DNA of 5,113 nt from Kiritimatiellia bacterium. GTDB lineage: Bacteria > Verrucomicrobiota > Kiritimatiellia > SLAD01. The notes beneath the pieces are model-generated. The model was not told where the DNA came from. It saw nothing but the letters and a program-made list of their open reading frames with translations, and searched no databases. Where the stretch lies: NCBI GenBank assembly GCA_007125875.1, contig SLCI01000099.1, forward strand, positions 1 to 5,113, given 5' to 3'. Positions within the stretch are counted from its first letter, which is position 1, and each line of letters starts with the position of its first letter. The position numbers and the translations under genes are program-made. This document shows positions 1 through 5,113 of this stretch, piece after piece.

Positions 1-313
1 GATAAACCCAACCCTCCGCGAAACGGGGCTGTAAACGCGTGATCCATTCCGCTAACTGGACTAATTCAACAAACTCGCCATCCATTTGCAGTTGCGCCGC
101 ACGCAACCAGAGCAGGTCCGCGATAAATCCGCTGAATCCGCCCAAAGCCACCGTCGAAAAGACCACGATCGGCGGCGCATTCTCCAACGGTTCGGCCTTT
201 GTCAAATCATGGACACGACGCGATTCATGCAGCGGCGCGTGTAGCGCGCCTGATAACCAAATGAGCAGGACGCCAACGAGCATGAGACTAATGCGTGGGA
301 TAAGCTTTCTCAT
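1..313 (-). CDS. Membrane-anchored, probably TPR-like protein, N-terminal part; 3' end outside window
   Basis: The frame opens with ATG at 313 and stays open for 104 codons to the left edge without a stop, so the protein is truncated by the window. Residues ~7-23 form one hydrophobic segment after MRKLIPR, a signal anchor or signal peptide that would place the rest outside the cytoplasm. A second, weaker hydrophobic stretch lies at ~48-62 (IVVFSTVALGGFSGF). Then comes an amphipathic helical region, 'DLLWLRAAQLQ...FVELVQLAEWITRLQPRFAEGW', with the small/large residue spacing of tetratricopeptide-type repeats. I recall similar N-termini ('ALGGFRG..AD.LW.RA..LQ') in proteins of verrucomicrobial and related bacteria annotated as hypothetical or TPR proteins; this is memory, not a search. 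The ATG overlaps the permease TGA (ATGA), and a strong Shine-Dalgarno lies upstream, so translation is coupled to the transporter. Function unknown; a periplasmic partner of the ABC system is a guess from position. Confidence 0.78.
   Translation of the reverse strand, partial: MRKLIPRISLMLVGVLLIWLSGALHAPLHESRRVHDLTKAEPLENAPPIVVFSTVALGGFSGFIADLLWLRAAQLQMDGEFVELVQLAEWITRLQPRFAEGWVY
310..313 (-). other. ATGA stop/start overlap between permease and downstream gene
   Basis: The minus-strand tetranucleotide ATGA contains the start codon of the downstream gene (313-311) and the TGA stop of the permease (312-310). Such overlaps normally indicate translational coupling and coordinated amounts of the two products. 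It is the only overlap in the window; the other junctions have 5- or 10-bp gaps. Confidence 0.85.
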
Positions 314-1680
314 GTCGGTAATGCGACCTCCTTCCGTCGCAAATGCCACACGCTCAATAAAAGCAAAACCCCCGAATAGACAACTACCTTGACGATCAGG
401 TCATAACCGACACGCCCAGCCGATACCCATTCGCCGGCGGCAACCGGCACGAGCGGATTGGCGGCGTAAACCGGCTGGATCAACAGATTCAGGGCGGAAT
501 AGATGACTTGCGATGCTGCCGCGAACACCTGGCTGATCAAGCCGGGCTCGGCGTGGTGATGCCCTAGATGAACCTCGCGCGCAGCCAAGCGCCCGATAAA
601 GCGTCCGGCATTCAACATCAATAAAAAGTAGAATGAAGCGAGCGCGGCCACTGGCACAGAGAGAAACGCGCCTGCGGTCAAGCCGATCGCCGCCAAGAAC
701 GAAAGCTGAATCATTAGAAGCAGCGTAGCCTTGATGTAATTGCCTAGAAACGTGCCTTGCGGAATCAGGACATGCAGCTCGGCCGGATTGAAAATAACGG
801 TCACCGGTTCTCGATTGTGATTCTGAAACTCCAGTGTCAGCGTTTGATTCGCGTTCAAAGCACTCGGATCAAACGGCACGGTATAGGTCGTACGTTGTGC
901 GTGCTCTACTTCAATCCGCTCACGATCAGGGCGAGCAGGATCACCGACCAACCAGACGCCGTCAATGGGCTCCATGTCGAACACCGACGTACTGAATCGG
1001 TAACGCAGCAGCAGAGGTTCTTCGCTCGGCGGTATGCGCGGCAGATTAAATGTCCAGCGCCGTCCTTGGCCGGGCGCTACCGCATTGGCTTGTGCACGCA
1101 CGGCTCGTTCGATTTGGGGCAGCACCTCGCGCGTTGGAATCTCTGCCGGCCACTCACCGCGTTCCCGAGCCGCTCGATATTGACGCTCTATCTCGGCAGA
1201 TAAATCGATCTCATCGGCGGCGATTGGGCGATGGGCAATTAAAATTTCTTTAGCTAGTTCCTGCTGTTCCTCCATCGACAATTGGCTCGGTCTGGTTGTC
1301 CACTGCAGGGCCGCGTAGGTTCCGATGGCGCAGATCAGTAAAAGGCCGCCATTGAGAACGGTCAGCCCGAGCCATTTGCCAAGCCACAGTTGCGCCGCCT
1401 GCACAGGCTTGGTCAGTACCATTTGGATTTGCCGGTCCCGAATCTCACTGGAAATTGCCGCACACGAAGCCCATACCGTGGCTACCGACAGAATCAACAT
1501 GGCCAAGCCTAAAGTGTATTGAAGTAGCAAGCGCACGTGCCCCGTTAATGTCCCATCACCTCTAATTGTCAGGGGCAGCCCAATCAGCACGAGCAAAAGA
1601 AAAGCGATCAATACGATCACTAACTTGGAGCGAATCGCGTTGCGAATCGAGATGGTGGCGATGGCAAGGATCGTGCGCAT
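310..1680 (-). CDS. ABC-2 type transporter permease with large extracytoplasmic domain
   Basis: This 456-residue integral membrane protein is the channel half of the ABC transporter. Helices are visible near 19-38, 54-78, 102-125, 318-339, 342-360 and 430-448. Between helices 2 and 3 lies the cytoplasmic segment EIRDRQIQMVLTKPV (79-93), typical of ABC-2 permeases resembling COG1277/NosY proteins and a likely contact with the ATPase. Between helices 3 and 4 is a ~190-residue hydrophilic insert (~127-317). Its first part is charged and helical; from about 209 it looks beta-rich. By the positive-inside rule the insert lies outside the membrane, as does a later loop carrying H371-L-G-H-H-H. The short C-terminus (RRKE, 448-451) would be cytoplasmic. 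ATG at 1680 starts 5 bp after the ATPase stop; a GAGGAG at 1700-1695 is rather far (14 nt), so the coupling of stop and start probably helps initiation. The TGA stop overlaps the next gene's ATG. Substrate unknown; export is more likely than import because no binding-protein gene is visible. Confidence 0.92.
   Translation of the reverse strand: MRTILAIATISIRNAIRSKLVIVLIAFLLLVLIGLPLTIRGDGTLTGHVRLLLQYTLGLAMLILSVATVWASCAAISSEIRDRQIQMVLTKPVQAAQLWLGKWLGLTVLNGGLLLICAIGTYAALQWTTRPSQLSMEEQQELAKEILIAHRPIAADEIDLSAEIERQYRAARERGEWPAEIPTREVLPQIERAVRAQANAVAPGQGRRWTFNLPRIPPSEEPLLLRYRFSTSVFDMEPIDGVWLVGDPARPDRERIEVEHAQRTTYTVPFDPSALNANQTLTLEFQNHNREPVTVIFNPAELHVLIPQGTFLGNYIKATLLLMIQLSFLAAIGLTAGAFLSVPVAALASFYFLLMLNAGRFIGRLAAREVHLGHHHAEPGLISQVFAAASQVIYSALNLLIQPVYAANPLVPVAAGEWVSAGRVGYDLIVKVVVYSGVLLLLSVWHLRRKEVALPT
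326..333 (-). promoter_or_regulatory. Strong Shine-Dalgarno (AAGGAGGT) inside the permease 3' end
   Basis: Read on the minus strand, AAGGAGGT is a near-perfect match to the 16S rRNA anti-Shine-Dalgarno. It lies 12 nt before the ATG at 313-311, a little longer than the usual spacing, and sits within the last codons of the permease gene. It decides the start of the downstream gene: no other ATG, GTG or TTG lies in that frame between it and 313. It is the strongest ribosome binding site in the window. Confidence 0.75.
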
Positions 1681-1685
1681 ACGAT

Positions 1686-2741
1686 CTAGTTCTTCTCCTC
1701 CGACGGCAGGGTCAGATTCTTTAGTCGCTCGTCCTGGTCCTTTTGATCGATTGCGCTTTCGTCCTCGCAGTGCTGCGGGGCGTCTGCCTGCTTATCAGAC
1801 AGGTATTCCGCAATCTTGCGCGCAGGTGTGGTGCCGGACGGTGTTTGAACATCGGCCCGAGCCTTTTCAATAATCTGCAGGAAGAATTGCTCGAGATCGA
1901 CGCGTGGATGATCGATATCGGGCTCGTCATTTAGTGCCGTGCGTAGTTCTGCCAAGATCCGATTGAGTTGTTCCGGGGGCAACTCCTCGGGCAAGGTAAC
2001 GCGGTAGCGATTGCGCTGTTCCAACAGTTCGTGAATCGAGCCCATCGCTTGAATCCGGCCATTGTATAGGATGGCGATGCGGTCGCATACGTCCTCCACG
2101 TCGGCCAGCAAATGTGAACAAAGCAACACGGTTTTGCCACGCTGAGCGAGCGTTTGGATGAGGTTTTTCACCTGTCGGCAGCCGATCGGGTCCAGTCCGG
2201 AAGTGGGTTCATCTAAAATGATCAGATCCGGGTCATTGATCAGCGCCTGAGCTAACCCAATTCTTCGTGCCATACCTTTTGAAAACTCGCCAACTACGCG
2301 GCGCCGCGTGTGCTGTAAGCCGATCATTTCCAGCAACTGATCGATGCGGCGTTCTCGCTCCGCCCGATCCATGTCGAACAAGCTACCAAAGAAGTGCAGT
2401 GTTTCCTCGGACGTCAAGTAGGGGTACAGATAGGACTCCTCCGGCAGATAGCCCATGCGAGCCTTGGTCTGCACATCGTAGGGGGAGCGTCCCATCATTT
2501 GAATTGAGCCGTTAGTGGGTTGTAGCAGTCCCAACATCATTTTGATGGTGGTGCTTTTACCTGATCCGTTTGGACCCAGTAAACCGAACACTTCGCCGCG
2601 CCGAATTTCAAACGACAAGTCATCAACCGCCTTCACTTTGGGGCGACGCCAGAAATCGCGGAAGGTTTTGGAAAGATGCTGGATCGCAACTATGTTGTCC
2701 GATCTTTCCGCATGAGCAACTGCTGATTCACGTTCGGTCAT
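1686..2741 (-). CDS. ABC transporter ATP-binding protein (ABC-2/CcmA-type)
   Basis: This 351-residue cytoplasmic ATPase powers an ABC transporter, almost certainly with the permease encoded 5 bp downstream. All motifs are intact: Walker A GPNGSGKST (56-64), a Q-loop region with GYLPEE (97-102, Glu in place of Gln as in many ABC-2 ATPases), signature FSKGM (153-157), Walker B LIILDE (173-178), D-loop SGLD (181-184) and the switch His (H210). After the ~240-residue core comes a C-terminal extension. It contains a VDLEQFFLQIIEKA segment (281-294), common at the end of exporter-type ABC-2 ATPases, and then a charged Asp/Glu/Lys/Gln-rich tail (~315-351) that I do not recognise and that is probably disordered. 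The ATG at 2741 follows the P-type ATPase stop by 10 bp. An AAGG at 2753-2750, 8 nt before the ATG, supports this start. The substrate cannot be read from this subunit. Confidence 0.95.
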   Translation of the reverse strand: MTERESAVAHAERSDNIVAIQHLSKTFRDFWRRPKVKAVDDLSFEIRRGEVFGLLGPNGSGKSTTIKMMLGLLQPTNGSIQMMGRSPYDVQTKARMGYLPEESYLYPYLTSEETLHFFGSLFDMDRAERERRIDQLLEMIGLQHTRRRVVGEFSKGMARRIGLAQALINDPDLIILDEPTSGLDPIGCRQVKNLIQTLAQRGKTVLLCSHLLADVEDVCDRIAILYNGRIQAMGSIHELLEQRNRYRVTLPEELPPEQLNRILAELRTALNDEPDIDHPRVDLEQFFLQIIEKARADVQTPSGTTPARKIAEYLSDKQADAPQHCEDESAIDQKDQDERLKNLTLPSEEKN

Positions 2742-2751
2742 AATAGATACC

Positions 2752-4650
2752 TTATCCTGCTGGCTGTTCCTCTAAATCTTCGCCTTGCCGAATTAAGCGC
2801 GCACTATTGAAGACCACAATCATCGATCCGGCATTATGGATAATGGCCGCCGCGATGGGAGCCAGCAGCCCCAAGCCGGTCAGGACCAATCCGCCCATGA
2901 TAAATAGGCCGCCGATGGCGATATTCTGGTGAATGACCAATCGGGCTGCACGCGACAGTTCAATCAAGAAAGGGATACGGCGTAAGTCATTGTTCATCAA
3001 GGCCACCGTCGCACTATGAATCGCCACATCACTGCCCGCAGCGCCCATCGCAATGCCCATGTCGCCGGCCGCCAAGGCGGGCGCATCATTCACGCCGTCC
3101 CCGACAAAGACGACGCGATAGCCTTCCTGATGGGCCGCTTCAACAAACGCAACCTTCTCGTGTGGTAAACACTCCGCCTTGAATTCGGGACAATGAATGG
3201 TGTGGGCGACAGATTCCGCTACGCTTTGTCGATCGCCGGTTACCATTGCCAATCGCCCAATGCCCAACTTCGTTAAGGCCTCCAGACTCTCGGCTGATTC
3301 CGGCCGCACTTGGTCGGCGAGTCCGATCCAGCCCTGATACACACCGTCCACCGCAATAAAGATGGCGCTGACGCCGCGGGCGCGCTCCGTGTAGTCATGC
3401 GTCAGGTGTTTGTCATCAATGCCGGTCGTTTGCAGCCAGGTGGCTCGCCCGGAAAGAACGGTGTGTCCGTCGACCACGGTGCTGACGCCTTGTCCGGCTT
3501 CTTCACGGAACTCGGTCGGCTCTTGTACGGCTACACCGGTTTCACTGGCCAGTCGTTGCAGCGCCAGCGCCGCCGGATGATTGCTGTGCCGCTCTGCACT
3601 GGCGGCCCAGCGTAGGAGGTCCGACGACTGAATGCCCGGACGCGGCGCGAGCTGCGTGACACCCAATTCGCCGGTCGTTAAGGTGCCGGTCTTGTCCAAC
3701 ACGATCATGTCGATGTGCCCAGCGGCTTCCAGGTCCTGCACATTCTTAACGAGCACTCCTAGGCGCGCTGCCGCCGAAAGCGCTGCCACCATGGCGGTCG
3801 GCGTGGCGAGAATAAAGGCGCACGGGCAGGCAATGATGAGGAGGGCGATGACACGATTCCAGTCATCCGTGAAAAACCATACCAGCGCCGCCAGCATGAG
3901 GGCGACGGGGGTGTAATAGCGGGCATAGCGATCAATAATCCGCATGATCGGCAGCTTCGATTGTTCGGCGGCCAGAATGAGTTCCCGCACGTGGCCCAAT
4001 GTCGTGTCGTTGCCGACCCGCGTAATCTCGATTTCAATCGCGCCGGTTAGGTTTTGGGTGCCCGCAAAGACATCGTGCCCAACGGTTTTATCGCGCGGCA
4101 GGGATTCCCCGGTGATGGTCGCTTCGTTCAGCGTGGTGCCTCCCTTGCGAATCACACCGTCTGTGGGTACCTGATCGCCCGGTCGTACGCGTAGGCGATC
4201 ACCGACTTGCAGGGTGTCGACGGAAACCTCTTCCTCTTCGCCTACGGCATTCAGGCGCCGCGCCGTTTTGGGCGTCATCCGGATGAGTTGTTCGATTGCT
4301 TGATGAGCACCGGCTGCTGATCGCGTTTCAATCAGCAAGGCAATCAGCATAAAAAATGAAATCACGCCTGCGGTCTTGTAATCCCCGCTCGCCATGGCCG
4401 CTAGTACCGCGATGGCGACCAGCTCATTCATGTACACGTAGCCTTTCCAAAGGTCGCGTATGGCCGTCCAAAAGATCGGGATGGCCAGAATCAGTGCACC
4501 CAAAAAGGCACTGATCTCGGATGCTAACGGGTTGGCCGCATAGAGCCATTGCGCGATAAACGCATTGACTACCAGTGCTGTGCCCGCGAGCGTGGCCAAC
4601 ATCAGTGGCCAGGATCGCGCAGCGGAATTGGCGTGAGAGCTAACTTGCAT
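2752..4650 (-). CDS. Heavy-metal translocating P-type (P1B) ATPase without N-terminal metal-binding domain
   Basis: This is a complete 632-residue ATP-driven cation pump of the inner membrane. Visible motifs are TGES in the actuator domain (180-183), CPC in the transmembrane metal site (275-277), the DKTGT phosphorylation site (D319), the P1B-specific HP dipeptide (H358-P359) in the nucleotide-binding domain, TGD (481-483) and GDGVNDAP (517-524). About eight membrane segments are visible, near 13-35, 44-65, 75-90, 95-110, 247-264, 266-295, 583-600 and 602-620, which is the normal P1B layout. Only about a dozen residues precede the first helix, so there is no HMA domain and no CxxC motif. The last helix has H605-N606-x-G-S-M followed by N615-S-A-R-L. 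This differs from the Asp-x-Gly of ZntA-like Zn/Cd pumps and the Met-x-x-Ser-Ser of CopA. The metal therefore cannot be named, and efflux is assumed rather than shown. The ATG at 4650 lies 5 bp after the SPFH stop, with AGGA at 4665-4662 as a plausible ribosome binding site; an earlier start would overlap that gene. Confidence 0.95.
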   Translation of the reverse strand: MQVSSHANSAARSWPLMLATLAGTALVVNAFIAQWLYAANPLASEISAFLGALILAIPIFWTAIRDLWKGYVYMNELVAIAVLAAMASGDYKTAGVISFFMLIALLIETRSAAGAHQAIEQLIRMTPKTARRLNAVGEEEEVSVDTLQVGDRLRVRPGDQVPTDGVIRKGGTTLNEATITGESLPRDKTVGHDVFAGTQNLTGAIEIEITRVGNDTTLGHVRELILAAEQSKLPIMRIIDRYARYYTPVALMLAALVWFFTDDWNRVIALLIIACPCAFILATPTAMVAALSAAARLGVLVKNVQDLEAAGHIDMIVLDKTGTLTTGELGVTQLAPRPGIQSSDLLRWAASAERHSNHPAALALQRLASETGVAVQEPTEFREEAGQGVSTVVDGHTVLSGRATWLQTTGIDDKHLTHDYTERARGVSAIFIAVDGVYQGWIGLADQVRPESAESLEALTKLGIGRLAMVTGDRQSVAESVAHTIHCPEFKAECLPHEKVAFVEAAHQEGYRVVFVGDGVNDAPALAAGDMGIAMGAAGSDVAIHSATVALMNNDLRRIPFLIELSRAARLVIHQNIAIGGLFIMGGLVLTGLGLLAPIAAAIIHNAGSMIVVFNSARLIRQGEDLEEQPAG

Positions 4651-4655
4651 GGTAT

Positions 4656-5113
4656 CTAGGGTCCTACACGCAGCCGGAGCTCGCGTTGTCCATCCTCACG
4701 TTCGTAAATGAATTGTTGTCGATCGACCTGGGCCAAAATATTCAGCACGCGATTTTGCCAAATGCCATGCGTAATCAAGTGCGGATTGGCGCGCACCGCA
4801 TCGCGTACGGACAAGAATAGGTCCGCATCGGCGGCCGCCTGGCTGATGATCCGCTGCTGCGCGGCTTCCGCTTCGGAACGCAATCGGGCCACTTGGCCTT
4901 GCGTTTCATTTTCAAGTCGGGCGGCGTGCGCGCGCGCAGCACTAACGGCACGACTGCGATCCTGTTCTGCTTCAATGACAGCCTCAAAGGCTGCTGCGAC
5001 CTGCAGCGGCGGCGCCACGCTGATCAGGTCGATACGCTGAATATCGACGCCCATATCCAACTGATGCAGGCGTTGTCGCAGCACCTGACTGACCTCGGCG
5101 CGAAACCCTTCAA
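4656..5113 (-). CDS. SPFH/band-7 (HflK-like) membrane protein, C-terminal part; 5' end outside window
   Basis: The reading frame is open to the right edge, and 151 residues are visible before a TAG stop. A GTG at 5084-5082 could be taken for a start, but the frame continues upstream (EGFRAEVSQ precedes it) and the SPFH domain would be cut, so the gene is partial. The first ~40 residues match the end of an SPFH domain of HflK type: a V-D-I-Q-R-I-D-L strand, then 'PP..V..AF..V..AEQDR'. A long Ala/Glu/Arg-rich coiled coil follows, typical of the oligomerising stalk. The tail, ending in QRELRLRVGP, is unlike E. coli HflK but resembles tails I recall from PVC-group homologues. Known role of the family: HflK/HflC form a membrane-anchored cage around the FtsH protease. 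The N-terminal membrane anchor is not visible. It is the most upstream gene seen in the operon, and its stop lies 5 bp before the metal-pump start. HflK type is favoured over HflC because of the PP..V..AF motif. Confidence 0.85.
   Translation of the reverse strand, partial: EGFRAEVSQVLRQRLHQLDMGVDIQRIDLISVAPPLQVAAAFEAVIEAEQDRSRAVSAARAHAARLENETQGQVARLRSEAEAAQQRIISQAAADADLFLSVRDAVRANPHLITHGIWQNRVLNILAQVDRQQFIYEREDGQRELRLRVGP

Larger units (their letters stand above)
1..5113 (-). other. Single operon segment: SPFH, P1B ATPase, ABC ATPase, ABC permease, membrane-anchored protein
   Basis: Five consecutive minus-strand genes are separated by 5 bp (4651-4655), 10 bp (2742-2751), 5 bp (1681-1685) and a 4-bp overlap. 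There is no room for a promoter or terminator between genes, and I see no strong hairpin followed by a T-run on the minus strand. Both ends of the operon lie outside the window, so its promoter, regulator and terminator are not visible. Cotranscription is an inference from spacing and orientation. Confidence 0.85.

Noticed and set aside
39..392. Plus-strand 117-codon open frame at the left edge
   Set aside because: It is antisense to the overlapping permease and membrane-anchored protein genes, is Ser/Asn/Pro-rich and shows no domain; the minus-strand frame has a strong ribosome binding site and sensible membrane segments.
757..1203. Plus-strand 148-codon open frame antisense to the permease
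   Set aside because: It lies wholly inside the well-supported permease gene, has no recognisable motif and a mixed Arg/His-rich composition typical of antisense shadow frames.
2219..2242. Two TGATCA palindromes 12 bp apart, a possible operator or hairpin
   Set aside because: They lie in the Walker B coding region of the ABC ATPase, where codon choice explains them; they are far from any promoter and no T-run follows.
2742..2751. Possible internal promoter or terminator between the P-type ATPase and ABC ATPase genes
   Set aside because: The gap is only 10 bp and is taken up by the ribosome binding site spacing; no -35/-10 pair or hairpin is visible there.
3310..3615. Plus-strand frame within the P-type ATPase region
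   Set aside because: It is antisense to the nucleotide-binding domain of an intact P1B ATPase with all motifs, and has no independent evidence.
5082..5084. GTG as a true start of the SPFH gene
   Set aside because: The same frame continues to the window edge with residues that fit an SPFH domain, and starting here would remove the domain and its membrane anchor.

Overview
All coding sequence in this window lies on the minus strand, and the five genes are packed so tightly that they read as one operon. In transcription order (right to left) they are: the 3' part of an SPFH/HflK-like membrane protein gene (window edge to 4656), a P1B-type heavy-metal translocating ATPase (4650-2752), an ABC transporter ATP-binding subunit (2741-1686), an ABC-2 type permease with a large extracytoplasmic domain (1680-310), and the 5' part of a membrane-anchored, probably TPR-like protein (313 to the left edge). 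The junctions are 5 bp, 10 bp, 5 bp and a 4-bp ATGA overlap. No promoter, terminator, RNA gene, mobile element, CRISPR array or non-coding stretch longer than about 10 bp is visible.

The sequence is moderately GC-rich and clearly bacterial. The N-terminal sequence of the last gene, the RELR-type tail of the SPFH protein and the gene order resemble what I recall from the PVC superphylum (Verrucomicrobiota, Kiritimatiellota, Lentisphaerota). This placement is from memory and needs a database search. Nothing suggests recent transfer or plasmid or phage origin.

All five products are predicted to be membrane-bound or membrane-associated. The ABC ATPase and permease form one exporter-like ABC-2 transporter. 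The P1B ATPase is a complete eight-helix metal pump without an N-terminal metal-binding domain, and its last helix carries an HNxGS motif that does not match the classic Cu or Zn signatures I know. The SPFH protein would form an oligomeric membrane scaffold that often modulates FtsH-type proteolysis. A combined role in envelope or metal homeostasis is plausible but inferred only from gene order. The most interesting points are the operon as a unit, the unusual pump motif, the two-part extracytoplasmic domain of the permease, and a His-rich outer loop in that permease.
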